Shown: positions 22,486 to 34,243, counted from the first letter of the stretch. The stretch is DNA of 64,000 nt from Diphasiastrum complanatum (GCA_029204225.1 CM055107.1:14008900-14072899); one strand, 5' to 3'. Notes: generated by a model from the sequence alone, not told the origin. Numbers and translations: made by a program.

Positions 22486-23262
22486 TGTGGGTATTTCCTG
22501 CACAATAATAAACAAGTGGGTCCCACCACTTAAAATGATGTTGGCCAAGCCTTACCTAGTGGGCCCCACCACAATACATTGTAAGTAGGGTAATAAGTGC
22601 GAGGACACTGGCATCCTGCGCGTGTAAGCCCAACCCAATCAGCACAAGTAGCAAGTTGTAATTCCTAGGAATAAGAGTCTAGGGGCTTAAAACTCTAAAA
22701 TGACATTAGAGGCCCTAAGTCAAGTTGCAAATAAAAAAGCTAAAAGGGCCCAACTTAGAACTCACATGAATCATGTGAGTGCCCTTGTGCTTTCTTAGCA
22801 CCAATAGATTGATGTGTTTATTTTAAAGGCTTGAATTAAAATCCTTGCCCCAATGAAGTGGCCAATGAGAGTGAAGGAGGCTTCCTCTAAAATCTATAAG
22901 AGGGAGCCATTTTCTTTGTATTGCATCATCTTCCATTCTCATTCTAATAAAACTCTCTTGGTTTCTCCATCTCTATCTTTTTCTCTCTCCTCGCTCTCTC
23001 TCTCTTCTCTCTTCTCCCTCTCTCTTCTCCCTCTCTCCCTATGTTGGGATATAATAGCTTTGGGTAGGCGCTGGAGCCCCCAAAGCCTTTCTCAACCTAG
23101 GTGCTCTCTCTCCACTCTCTTTCTCCTCTCTCTCCTCTCCCTCTCTCTTCTTGCTATGCAGGTGAAGGTGAGGTTGCCGCTCCCAGCGACGGACCCCTAT
23201 GCTACATCGACGACACAACATGTTGAAGCTCCGACTCCTTTGCAATGACTTGCTCCCTCACA
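22486..23262 (+). repeat. LTR-like sequence with promoter features
   Basis: Begins TGTGGGTATTTCC and ends ..GCTCCCTCACA. Inside are a TATA-like CTATAAGAGGGAG (about 22895), a downstream C/T-rich leader (22965-23150) and an AATAAAA signal (about 22947), typical of an LTR read on the plus strand. No second copy is in the window, so it may be a solo LTR or the end of the relic at 20.6-22.0 kb. Boundaries are inferred. Confidence 0.45.
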
Positions 23263-23557
23263 AAATGTTGCAATACCATTCCAATGAGCCATGAAGAATC
23301 AAATAGAATGTAAATGAAATGATTCCACCCAACTCTGAATACAGAAAAATAGCCAATAAATGTGAGTGATCAACATTTGCTTGCATGTCTCCTCCTTCTT
23401 TGTCCTTTGTTGCCTTGTATCCATCATCAAACTCCATCAATGACCTCCATCTCCATCTTGCCATAAGATGTCATCATCATTTGATGACTTGGCCATGAAT
23501 GAGTGACATAATGACCCTCCAATAGATTCATTTCCATCAGCAAATCTAACATCAAAA

Positions 23558-24202
23558 TCATTGCTCAACAATGTAGCTAGTTTTACCATATCTTGACAAT
23601 TTGCACACATCCACAATATAATTCCCAAAAACTACTTGCTTACCCTTTTGATCATATGTGAGCCTTGAAGGTACTTGCCTTTCCCTTGATGTTCTCCTTG
23701 GCTTTTGACTTGATGAAGGTCCATCATCATTACCATCCAAAGTAGGATCCTTTTCATCAACATCAAGAATGTTAGATCCATCCACATCACCATCAATCAT
23801 GCTTGGACACACTTTTGGAATGTTCTGCTCATCAAAGAAGACATCTCTATCAACAATCACTTTGTTAGTAGAAGGAATGTAAACCTTATAGGCTTTACTC
23901 ACCTCACTATATCCAACAAAAATACCTCTTCTTAAAGATGGATCCCCCTTGGTCCTATCATCAAGAGTAACGTTGACATAGCATGTGCATCCAAAGGTTC
24001 TGAGAAAGTTGACACTCGACCTCCTCTTGAATAGCATCTCAAAAGGTGTCCTTCCATCCAAAATAGCACTCGGCCACCTATTGCACAAGAAATTGGCACA
24101 CAACAAAGCTTGATCCCAAAATGGTTTGTCAAGATTAGCACTTAACCTATGGTAGCTCGAGTTTCTACTTCTACCTACCTTTAATATTTTACTTACAAAC
24201 AA
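23558..24202 (-). pseudogene. Copia-E integrase C-terminal region and linker
   Basis: Reads KPFWDQALLCANFLCNRW, then GRTPFEMLFKRRSSVNFLRTFGCTCYV, KGIF-like RRGIFVGYSEVSKAYKVYIP, DRDVFFDEQ, an acidic linker and RLTYDQKGKQVV. These follow the catalytic core in copia integrases. The core itself is absent, and the frame leaves copia similarity at about 23640. Confidence 0.85.
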
Positions 24203-24267
24203 GAAAAGACTTTCCTTTTTAGAGTCAACACTCTAGAAGTAGACTTGGATTCCTAAAGCTTCTTCAA

Positions 24268-24543
24268 TTAATCCCAAGCTTCCAAAGATAATGTGCACTT
24301 ACCAACTTCCTTGAGAAGCTCTTTGTTGGTAACATTCATCTTTATCATGTGTAGAGCCTTCTTGGCCCTCTTATCATACCTCACTTGATCTTGTTTTGTT
24401 GCTGGTCTCTCCTCCAAACCTACAACAATATCCAAAACATCATTCATCTCAAGAAGGGATTCCATCCTCACTTTCCACAATGAATAGTTACTTGAGGTAA
24501 GCCTATCATTGGCTTCCAATGTGACTCCAATTGAGGTTGCCAT
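24268..24543 (-). pseudogene. Copia-E gag N-terminal fragment
   Basis: ATG at 24543 (MATSIGVTLEANDRL..) with the copia gag signature NYSLWKVRMESLLEMND and ..LLKEVGKCTLSLEAWD, nearly parallel to the Copia-C start. It ends where the internal deletion begins (about 24260). Confidence 0.85.
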
Positions 24544-25119
24544 GTAGCAATGACCCAATATTATGTTTGAATGCACAAAGCACTCCTTTGAACAACAACA
24601 AATGCTTTCAAAAGAAATCACCAGGATCTGAAACTATCAAATTCTCTTCTAGCACTTATACCAAGCAATCAACACAAAGAATCATGGAATCTTGATCAGC
24701 CTATGATCTATCCTCAATCCAATGACTTTTTCCACTTCCTAAGATTGAAACACACTCAAATGACTTCCAACAACCTCACTATTTAGATATCCAACCGAAA
24801 TTAGGGTTTTGACAAAATCACAAAAAAAAAATTAACTATTCCAAATCTACATGAAAATGCTGAAAATTTGATATGCAATCTATTAGCCACCACTTAAGCT
24901 GATCCAATGATCCAAAAATTGGCCAAATCTAGTATGTGAAATCAAAAATTGGAATTGATCAAGTTTGTGAACCTATTTAGGGGTTTGATCTACAAAAGAT
25001 CCAATCTAGAAAATCAAAGAATTCGATTTTGGTGTAGAATCCTCTTTAGCATGCTCTAGTCTTGATATCTTCACCAAATCATTGATAGATCTTATTTCCT
25101 CCTTCAAAACCTGAAACAC

Positions 25120-25133
25120 AAGCTCTGATACCA
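25120..25133 (-). other. Primer-binding site of Copia-E
   Basis: Minus strand reads TGGTATCAGAGCTT, directly inside the LTR. Confidence 0.88.
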
Positions 25134-25781
25134 TGTGAAAAATTTCAGACCATTATGATCCAATCCACTTGAAAGATCTTGGGTTACAAAGAGAAATACT
25201 CTACCAATCTCACCAATGTAGAAAAATCAGCATCTACACACAACATGAGATGCAAACTCTAATAGAACTTGATCAAACATGAATCAAATGATAAAGTACT
25301 ATTGTTGTCCGTACAAAACCAGCAAGCTATTGTATTTCACATGTGTGGATCTAGAAATAACAAATATAGATCATTCTACACATAGAATTGTATGCAATCA
25401 CAAGTATAGTGCACCAATGGATAGTAGAACCCAAGAGAACCATGTACAAGCATGAAAGGAGATAGAGAAGAGAGAAGATGTGTCTCTCCATGATTTTTCT
25501 CCTTTTATAACAGGTCCAAAACCTATTTGGCCACTTGGCTTTCCCTCCAAAATGCTAGCCCTACTATTTTTGGGTCTAGATTCAAAGTGCCCAATAATCA
25601 AATTTGAATCTACTTAAACTCGCCTTCTAACCTTCCCACACTTTCAAAAAGTGTTTATTTAAATGACATTTAGACTAATGAACTTTGAAAAGTCAATCTC
25701 TAAATCTAAAAACAAAGTTGGCCTCAATATGCCAAATATGGAAATATAACAAATATGATCAAACTAGTCGAATCTTTCACA
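25134..25781 (-). repeat. 5' LTR of Copia-E
   Basis: 648 bp from TGTGAAAAATTTCAG to ..GAATCTTTCACA on the plus strand, next to the primer-binding site. Its right end abuts Copia-B2 protease sequence, so it marks the insertion point. Confidence 0.85.
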
Positions 25782-26293
25782 TGATTGTCAATCCTGCATC
25801 TACCATCTTGGCAAAGAGTGGGCATGTATAGAGTGTCATCGAGCCTTATGTCTCTTCCTTTGGTGCTTATTAACCACAACACTTCAATTCCGCTGACTTT
25901 GTGTCTGAAATCATCTCCCAAGATTATATATCTGGAAGATTATGATTCTTGATAATCAATGATCATGTGTCTTGTTGCCACAAAATGTGACGTTGTACTT
26001 GAATCAAGGACTATTTCTTGTGTATCTGAAGTTGATGTCGCACAGACATCAATACACAAGTAAGCTGATGGGTTCTTGCCATCATTGGCTCTGTCTTTGG
26101 CCATCTTGGAGGACTCGGGATCCTCCACATAGGATGAGCTATTGTCGCTCTCCCGTTTGCTCTGAGCTTTCTTTTTTCTGGGATTTTGGTTACAGTCAAC
26201 GATTGCGTGACCTTTCTTATGACAGTGGATGCATTCTATCTTTGGATTGAACCAACACTTATCTACAGTGTGGCCTTCTCGTGTGCATCTCAT
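25782..26293 (-). pseudogene. Copia-B2 zinc knuckles and protease remnant
   Basis: Two CCHC-like boxes (CTREGHTVDKCW, CIHCHKKGHAIVDC), a Lys/Ser-rich linker, the protease motif IVLDSSTTSHFVA (DSGAS-type, Gly replaced by Ser) and, after a frame change, LDDTLYMPTL. Broken by stops and by Copia-E. Confidence 0.8.
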
Positions 26294-26331
26294 GCAGGTC
26301 TTATTCTCACCATCTTGTTGTCTCGGCTTAT

Positions 26332-27063
26332 TTATGCTCTTCCATTCGTTTTCTTTAGCTCCCTCTGACTACTACTTTCGATCTGGTCATGGTTTGACTC
26401 CCTCTTAGGCTTGAAATTCTTCTTCTGCTTCTCTTTGTTGTTGTAGAGAGCTTGATCAAAGTCATCCTTGTCATCAAGGTGTTCACGCGCTTCCACCTCT
26501 TCTCTGATCTCGATTATAGCCTTCTCAAGGGTCATTTGTGGATCTTTAGCAAGCAATGTTAGGGTCCTTTGAAATGATCTTGGTAGAACTCGTAGCAGGT
26601 ATGTGAGTTGCTTCTCTACTGAGACTGCATTCCCTGTTTCGGGGTTGTGTAGTGAAAGGAACAAGTCCTTCATTCTTCTGATGAAGGACGTGAGGTCTTT
26701 ACCATCCCATCTCAAATTGGTCAGCTAATCTTCAAGAAGCATAATTTGGCTTCGTGTTTTTGTTTGAAATCTGGTCAGGAAGATATCCCACATTTTTCTT
26801 GCATTGGAGAGTGTGGCTAGATCAAGTGTCAAGCTATCTTCGATAGAGGAAGATAGGACGGCTACTGCCTTGTCGTTTCTTTCTCTCCATTCCCATAGCT
26901 CTTTGTCAATGGTTGTGGTCATCTCTTCTATGCCATCAACCCAGGGCCATAGACCTTCTCCTTTTAGTATGGGAGAACTCTTCACCTTCCATGCTAGAAA
27001 ATTTGATCTTGAGAAGTCAAGGATCATGCAAATCTTTGATTGAATGCTGCTAATGAATGCCAT
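26332..27063 (-). pseudogene. Copia-B2 gag remnant
   Basis: The start at 27063 (MAFISSIQSKICMILDFSRSN) is followed by copia gag features: NFLAWKVKSSPILKG, SNARKMWDIFLTRFQTKTRSQIMLLED, then after a stop DGKDLTSFIRRMKDLFLSL and LLRVLPRSFQ. One or two frame breaks near 26720. Confidence 0.85.
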
Positions 27064-27101
27064 AGCCTGAAGGGATCAGGCAGAGCTTTGATAGAGCTGA
27101 T

Positions 27102-27114
27102 GGCTCTGATACCA
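27102..27114 (-). other. Primer-binding site of Copia-B2
   Basis: Minus strand reads TGGTATCAGAGCC beside the LTR. Confidence 0.85.
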
Positions 27115-27115
27115 C

Positions 27116-28034
27116 TGATGTGACAATGGCTGCGGTGTAATTCTCTTCCAAGCCCCAGATCATCTCCGATGATCTATTATAAAAATTAAACTTATAAAAC
27201 AGCAGATAATGTGAGGAAATATATATATTGCTAGCATACATTCAAATATTATAGATCATACACATTACAAAATAGAGTATTGCAAAATTTGATTCTATTG
27301 TCAGGACTGAATTTACAGTGTTTTCTTGAGCGTTGTCTATTTCCCAAATCAACGCGTTGGTGCAAGAGAGATGTTCTCTCTCACGACTAATGTCACTAGC
27401 TATTGCTAATCTGTAAAGCTTACTATCGAGCTATTACTCTTATAGTTCTCTGTGTCTGATTCCATGACTGTATCAGTTTGTATCTATATACGCGATCTAT
27501 CAGATCTTTGATCCTTTTATGCGATCAATCCATAGAACTAATTAAGTTAAAGCTCTAATTAAAAGAAATGCATTAGGCTTAATCAAAAATTGATTTTGGT
27601 TTCATGTCGTTGTCCTCTGTGTGCATCAGCCGCTCTCTGGCCGTTGCTTCATGCTGCAGACCTTCGGCTTTAAAATAGAGACACCTTTGTGATTTTAAGG
27701 GCAGTGTCACTTTTTTCTGAAAGGCGAAAAAAGCGAAAAACCCGACAATGGGCCAGAAAATATTTCCAAGGCATTTGAAGGAGAGTGTCGTTTTTTTCCG
27801 AAATGCGAAAAATGCGACAGTGTTGGGAGAGTTGGCCAGAATCATTTTTAAAGTGTTTTTGACTTAGTGATGCATTTTACTCATGACCAAAAATTGCAAA
27901 CTGTGCGACGAAACAGTTAAAAAATGCAAACTGTGCGAAACATAGTTCAAAATACAACAGTCAAGAAAAAAACAACAAGGAAAAACTAAGAAAAATGCTA
28001 AGGCTTTGAACAATGGAAACTCTTAGTTTCTACA
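27116..28034 (-). repeat. 5' LTR of Copia-B2
   Basis: About 919 bp ending ..CTTAGTTTCTACA, aligned with 3405-4317 at moderate divergence. The left edge (TGATGTGACAATGG) is set by the primer-binding site. Confidence 0.8.
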
Positions 28035-28285
28035 AAAGTTTTATTGGCCAAAACTCAAGTTATATGTCGAGTCATTTGTGATTAAATGCAAGCCACGTCA
28101 ACTAGCTAAGGCTGGTGGTTTGTTGCATCCATTGGATATCTCTTATAAGAGATATGAGAGTATATCGATGGACTTTGTAGTTGGACTTCCAAAGACCCAA
28201 TGACAAAATGATTCTATTTGGATTGTAGTGGACATGTTAACTAGGTTAGTTGCATTCATACCAGTTAAGTCAAGTATTATATAAG
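28035..28285 (+). pseudogene. Ty3/gypsy integrase fragment
   Basis: Reads, with stops, KAGGLLHPLDISYKRYESIS, MDFVVGLPKTQ, NDSIWIVVDMLTRLVAFIPV, the same integrase segment as Gypsy-2 at about 39720-39890 (KAGGLLHPLDIPSKRW..). Only about 80 codons remain between the Copia-B LTR and a copia RT fragment. Confidence 0.85.
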
Positions 28286-29310
28286 CCGAGATGTTATCTT
28301 TGATGAATCCAAGATGTATGAAGACGAAGATGCTGAGAAGATAGACACATCCAGTAGGAAAAATGGCATAGTGAGGATACCACCTGATGATGATCCATCC
28401 ATTGACCTTCCGAGTGATGAACATGAGGATACATCTCAAGATACTACTACTCAATCTCAAGAAACAGGTTGGAGAGGTAGGGACAAACCTTTTGGTGCAA
28501 GAAGGATTGAAATTGCAGGTGACAAACGCAAGGAGAAGGATTTACCGTGGGATACATTTTCACCAGGAAGCCGATCACCTGACAGAAAGCTCCTTAAGTG
28601 GTTTGAGAGATTGATGGAGAGCCGCGATATAGATGACTTTCCAGGATCATCTAACCAGGGAGAGCTACGAAGATCAACAAGAGAGAAGATACTACTTGAA
28701 AGGTATGAAGCAAATTATGCTCTGTTATCCAGTATTATTCAAAGCAAAGAACCTTTGACTTATGGTGAAGCGAAGGATGATGACATTTGGATCAAGGCCA
28801 TGGGAGAGGAGATGGAGTCAATTGCTAAGCATAGCACATGGGAATTAGTAGAACCACCAGTTGGCAAGAAACCCATTGGTTGTAAATGGGTATATAGAAC
28901 TAAGTACCATGCAGATGGACGCATAGCAAAGCACAAAGCAAGATTGGTAATCAAAGGGTACGCACACAATAAAGGCATTGACTATGAGGAGACCTTTGCA
29001 CCGGTGTGTAAGTGGAATACTCTACGTCTACTTATTGCTTTAGCTTCACATTTTGGTTGGCCTTTGCATCAAATGGATGTGAAATCTGCTTTTTTTAATG
29101 GTGAGTTAGAAGAAGAAGTGTTCATGGATCAACCTGAAGGCTTTGTAACGAAAGGACAGGAAAATAAAGTATGTCGCTTGAAGAAAGCGCTTTATGGTCT
29201 TAAACAAGCACCACGTGCGTGGTATAGCAGGATTGATGCCTACTTTCGTTCAAAGGGGATGGTGAGAACACATTCTGATCCAAATCTATATGTCTTATGC
29301 TTTGATATGT
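28286..29310 (+). pseudogene. Copia-F reverse transcriptase fragment
   Basis: The frame 28314-29333 (339 codons) carries an acidic linker, RRSTREKILLERYEANYALL, then RT motifs GCKWVYRTKYHADGRIAKHK, KARLVIKGYAHNKGIDYEE, DVKSAFFNGELEEEVFM and LYGLKQAPRAWYSRID. It ends before the YVDD box at about 29300. Upstream (28286) it starts abruptly at SRDVIFDESK, fused to the gypsy fragment. Less decayed than most neighbours but lacking catalytic residues. Confidence 0.85.
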
Positions 29311-29333
29311 ACTCCTCCCCATGGGTTATGTGA

Positions 29334-30074
29334 GGAATAGGAAAGGTGGCAACTGCGCAGTAGCCTCCAGAGTCTACTTGTCATGACAACTTTTTCATTG
29401 AACATAAATATTGCATATGATCTCATCCTTTGCTTCCCCCTTGACAAAAACTCAGTTCTAAAGTAGAGTCAATTTTGTGGAAAAGTTTGTTACTATTCTT
29501 CCTCAATCGTAACAAGCACAACAAATATTCTGCTTTTGGTGATTTTCCTTCTTAGACTTGGCTTGCCAACCATTATCCCTCTTGAAATCATGATCCATCT
29601 GTTGGTAGTCTTTTAAGGAGTTTCATTAAACTCAAAACATATTCATGCAGTTAATGTTGGATGGAAAGTTTGGAATCTATTTTTTGCTTTATGATGGTGG
29701 CATTGTTTTCACTAGTTTTTGTGGAAAGTCGATATCAAGCAATGATGAGATCTTGTTGGATCTAGACCATATGTTTGAGAGGGAGTATTTTCAGAGGTTA
29801 AAGTCTGAATATATTCATATCTTTGATGTTCAAGAGGAAGATCAAGAGGTTGGTCTCAAAGGCTTCAACAACACAAAAGGGAAAGTGTCAATTTGGGATA
29901 CGAAGCATTTTGACAATTTGTGAGTAAATTATCTACAAGTTTTGTGAGTTTTTCTAGCTTTTAAACTTTCATGGCACATGGCATGGTATCAAATATAGGC
30001 TTTGTTATCTTTCACATGTAGTGTAGGGTTCATTAGGAAGCCATGGATATATTTTAATATCCTTTGTAGACCAG
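29334..30074. other. No recognised feature
   Basis: Includes an open frame at 29645-29923 (92 codons, ..GGIVFTSFCGKSISSNDEIL..) without recognisable family. Probably chance or relic. Confidence 0.3.
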
Positions 30075-31510
30075 CCTCAACTTGTAGTCAAATAAAATAA
30101 CAATTTGATTACACTAATTGATTCTACATAAAAAAAATGGAATATTTTTTCTTTTTGGATAATCTCAATCCGAGCTGTAATAAGAAAGTTACAACCGTTC
30201 AAAGTTTTCAAGGCTAGAAAAGAAAATTTGCCCTTGGCACCTAGAACTGAGAGCCAGTGTGCTACCAATTTCAACTGTAAGCCTTGCAAGTGAAATTGAT
30301 AGCACGACGCCGTGCTCTCAATTCCAGCTGCCAAGGGCAAATTTTCTATTGTAGCCTTGAAAACTTTGAATAGCTAACTTCCTTATTATAGCTCGGATTG
30401 AAATGATCCAAAAAGCAAAAATGTTCCATTTTGTATGTAGAATCCATTGGTTCAATCAAATTTAGGTTTGTATTTTATCTTTGCAGAAATCTTGAGCACA
30501 CCGGCGTGCTCAAGATTTCAAGTGCCAAGGACAAACTTTTGTTTTTAACTTTGAAAACTTTGAATGACTATAACTTCCTTATTATAGCTCGAATTGAGAT
30601 GATCCAAAAAGCAAAAATGTTCCATTTTGTATGTAAAATCCATTGGTTCAATCAAATTTAGATTTTTATCTTTGTAGCTGAAATCCTGAGCACGCCGACG
30701 TGCTCAAGATTTCAAGTGCCAAAGACAAATTTTTGTTTTTAACTTTGAAAACTTTGAATGATTATAACTTTCTTATTATAGCTCGGATTGAGATTATCCA
30801 AAAAGCGAAAATGTTTTTTTTGATATGTAATATCCATTGGTTCAATCAAATTTAGGTTTTTATTTTATCTTTGCAGCTGAAATATTGAGCACACCGGCGT
30901 GCTCAAGATTTCAAGTGCCAAGGACAAATTTTTTTGAATGACATTGAATGACTATAACTTCCTTATTATAGCTCGGATTGAGATGATCCAAAAAGCAAAA
31001 ATGTTCCGTTTTGTATGTAGAATCCATTGGTTCAATCAAATTTAGGTTTCTATTTTATCTTTGCAGTTGAAATCCTGAGCACACCGGCGTGCTCAAGATT
31101 TCAGGTACCAAGGACCAAAAAAATCTAACTTTTAAACTTTGAATGGCCATAAATTCCTTATTATAGCTCGGATTGAGATGATCCAAAAAGCAAAAATGTT
31201 CCATTTTATATGTAGAATCCATTGGTTCAAACAAGTTTAGATTTTATTTTATCTTTGCAACTGAAATCCTGAACATGCCGGCGTGCTCAGGAGTTCAAGT
31301 GTCGAGGACAATTTTTTTTCTTAATTTTGAAAACATTGAACGGCAATAAATTCCGGATTGAGATATCCAAAAAGGAGAACATTGTTTCATTTTGTATATA
31401 GAATCCATTGGTTCTATCGAACTTAGAATATTTTTTTTTATTGTAGCTGAAATTGAGAGCAGGTCGGCATGCTTGAAATTTAAAGTGCCAAGGACGGTAA
31501 TGACTGAGAT
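30075..31510. repeat. Tandem array, about 194-bp unit with a central palindrome
   Basis: Seven direct units contain a GAGCAC..GTGCTC palindrome (best form GAGCACACCGGCGTGCTC) at about 30300, 30494, 30688, 30887, 31077, 31271 and 31457, i.e. spacings of 194, 194, 199, 190, 194 and 186. Between palindromes each unit repeats ..CTTCCTTATTATAGCTCGGATTGAGATGATCC.. and ..ATCCATTGGTTCAATCAAATT.. One further unit at about 30075-30290 is inverted relative to the rest, giving a head-to-head junction near 30290. The array lies 2.1 kb beyond the RopGAP stop codon, with no coding potential. The outer units are the most diverged. Confidence 0.9.
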
Positions 31511-33650
31511 TAAAAAATTTATCTTGAAAAAAATACACATCATGGTAATCAATCAGGTAAATAGATTTTAGCTAGAGAAAAATTAGATATGGCAAGAACA
31601 AATGACCACAAACCACAAAAAATGGTAGCACCCCATGTGCTATCAATTTTATGTAACTTACAAAATCCAAAACTCGCAAATGATTTACTCGCAAAATGCC
31701 AAAGCCCAAATACGAAGACACATGTGAATCATGATCTAATAGTTATTCCTATGATACTAAGTTTACATGTGTAATGAGAAGGCCTCGGGCAAAATCCTAT
31801 ACCAAGCAACTTAAGCTCACAGAATCTAGATACAAGAGAGCCGAGGCATGCTAAAATTTTATGTCAAGTTATCCTTCCTCCACTTTTAGATTGCATCTAA
31901 AATCTAGACAGGAGACCTCAGACAAGCACATAAACTTGTACAATTGTGACCTATCAACGTATTACTTCAGCAATTCGGTACTTGAATTTTAGATCACGAC
32001 GCAGTGCACATTAGTGATGGTTTTGAGAAGATTCGTTTGTCCATTACCTACATGCATGGATGATGGTCGTACTCTTGATATAAAAAAGGATTTTCATCAG
32101 CAGCGATTCGAACCGCGATTCTATGAAACATTGGCGCCAAGTATATATAGCATTTCAAATCTACATGGTTGGTCATCTCCATGTCCAACAAGGAATCATT
32201 TGCACCAACTAATACATGCATTGCCATTCAACACTTCCTCTCCCATATGTTTGCTCTTGTAACAGATTCTAAGTCTCTTTTGCTACTGCTAAATCCTGCT
32301 CTGCCCCTCCTAATGACAAAAACCACATCATCAGAGCAACTGGTACTCATTTTTTGCTATGTTTGCTGTGCAACATGGCCAGAAATTTAAATGTCCTTTT
32401 ATTAGCAAAAGACAGTTCCATATCACTGCCACATGGTTTCTAGGTGCCAAACAAGCAATTCATTACGGGACGTAATGCCAAGGACGTAGCACACTTTATT
32501 TTTTTGATGTCAATTACATGTTTGGGAGGAAACTTGGTCCACGTTTTTCTAACTTTGCAATCCCCTCAGCTAACTACAGAGGTGATTCTTTCTGGAGATG
32601 CCTTTGGAAATAACCACGAGCTCACTTCTCTTTGGCATATTTGCAGGATTTGGATATTATGGTCAATAATAATATATGGTTTTCTCGGTAGACCAGTAGC
32701 TTTTCATGTTCCTTGATATATTACTTATACTTAGTGAGCTTCATAATTTTTAGTAAAAGTAAATTACATATGATGGAGGGTCGAGTTCATTATACACCCA
32801 TCCAGTTTGACTAGCATTACTTGCTGCTGTGCAGCCCAGCCCATTTTCTTAAGTTATGTCAGCTGGTGAGAATTTTCACCTCTGATTTTGTATACCTAGG
32901 TAAATTTTGTCCATATAAATACGTGTTCTTGCAAAAAAATAAAGAGAGCATATTCTCAAAATTTGAGACATCATTCTTTTATTTTGGCCTACTAGCTACT
33001 TTGTTGAGCTTGGACAGCATATAACTTCCAAATCTTCTGCAAAATTGTGCATTAAGGCCAAGCCCAGGCTGATCTATCCAATTCAACACCAATTACAACG
33101 TCAAAAGAGGAAAACTGCCCAAAAACTTGACAATTGAATTGCATGAGAACCAAATACACCAATTTTGCTGCCTGAAAACCATAGTTCTGCTGAAAGTCGA
33201 GTGGCACTGAGTGGTCCATATCTTAATGTATGCCCGAACGTCAGTAGTTTCTAGCACAACTTCAATCAAAGTCCATTTTACATACACATCGTCAACACAA
33301 ATTCCAAGGCATCCTAACAAATTTCAGGTATAATGTTAAGGGACCAAATTGAATGCAAATATAACACTTGTTAATAAAAATTCCCAGGGTTACCTTAAAA
33401 CTGGTATGGAATGAATACAGAACTTTCCTTTAAATTACAGGATAACATGACAACCATGTTCTACAATTCCATAATGCTTTGTATCCTTTGAGCCTTTAAT
33501 ATGCCAGCTTGAGTTAGACTCGCATGCCCAAGGACCCAAAATGTCACTTAGGCTAAAGCAAACCAGAAATTTCAAACGTATAAATTACTCCAGAATTGAT
33601 TATAGTGTAAAGTGAGCTCAAATATTTAATTTCATTCATGGCATGTCTTG
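31511..33650. other. No gene seen; includes the RopGAP 3' flank
   Basis: Low-complexity AT-rich DNA without a credible frame. The part next to 33650 is expected to hold the 3' untranslated region of the RopGAP gene (minus strand), but no clear polyadenylation signal stood out. Confidence 0.35.
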
Positions 33651-33977
33651 TTACCAAGCTTCTACCCTCTCGCTTTGTTGATCAATTCTATTGATTTGTC
33701 GAACTCCATTGACTAGGTCAAGTTTTGAATGAGCAATGGAGCACAGAATATACTCGTCATAGTTACCTTTCAAATCTTCTGAGCTATCAATCTCGACTCC
33801 ATGACTAATAATGGCTCCACAATCACCATTGTCTCCATCATGTGTTTCAGAGAAAGACAAAGCAGGCCCTGGATCTAATACCGCTTCCTGTCGGTCTTTC
33901 AATGTTCTGAGAATAAGAGTTTTAAGAAAATTCATAACTTGAACTGCATGCATGAGAGCTGTTAACGGATCAGCCAT
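33651..33977 (-). CDS. RopGAP last exon: end of GAP domain and C-terminal tail
   Basis: Acceptor TTGTCAG precedes MADPLTALMHAVQVMNFLKT, the highly conserved end of the plant RopGAP domain, then LILRTLKDRQEAV and an acidic, variable tail of about 70 residues (..THDGDNGDCG..) to a stop at 33651-33653 after ..QQSERVEAW. 108 codons. Taking the stop in this frame as the natural end is supported by the absence of a good donor before it. Confidence 0.92.
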   Translation of the reverse strand: MADPLTALMHAVQVMNFLKTLILRTLKDRQEAVLDPGPALSFSETHDGDNGDCGAIISHGVEIDSSEDLKGNYDEYILCSIAHSKLDLVNGVRQINRIDQQSERVEAW

Positions 33978-34243
33978 CTGACAACAGTTAAAAGCAGAGA
34001 ATGTCAGTAATAAGCACCGTAAGCATGAAGAATCAACAGATGGTCATAAAGAAACACAAGTAAACGCTCAACATTCCATGACAACCATCATGCAATAAAA
34101 AATATAAGACACCACAACTATACATCTTACACAACTCCCATACAATTGCAGAATATAAATGATTTCAAAACCTCTATCATACTCTACAACACATCAAGCT
34201 CTACAAGAAAATTTTCATGACTCTAAATTTCAAATAAGTAAAC

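Larger units (their letters stand above)
23263..25781 (-). mobile_element. Copia-E: 3'-truncated Ty1/copia element inside Copia-B
   Basis: Minus-strand element with 5' LTR (25134-25781), primer-binding site, gag start and an integrase C-terminal/linker block. Protease and the integrase core are deleted, and RT, RNase H and the 3' LTR are missing. It interrupts the protease region of Copia-B2. Its protein is close to Copia-C (ANDRLTSSNYSLWKVRMESLL). Confidence 0.85.
25782..28034 (-). mobile_element. Copia-B2: 5' half of a Ty1/copia element
   Basis: 5' LTR, primer-binding site, gag, two zinc knuckles and protease in order on the minus strand, cut by Copia-E after the protease. The LTR is the same family as the 3' LTR of Copia-B1. 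RT, integrase and RNase H are absent here but present in B1. Confidence 0.85.

Noticed and set aside
23021-23248. 131-codon Ser/Leu-rich frame in the LTR-like sequence
   Set aside because: Produced by the C/T-rich leader; no domain and inside an LTR-like context.
30077-30661. Open frames across the 194-bp array as small proteins
   Set aside because: They shift with repeat boundaries and end within one or two units; repeat-derived.
33093-33320. 75-codon minus-strand frame downstream of the RopGAP stop
   Set aside because: No similarity to RopGAP tails, no splice signals linking it; more likely in or beyond the 3' untranslated region.
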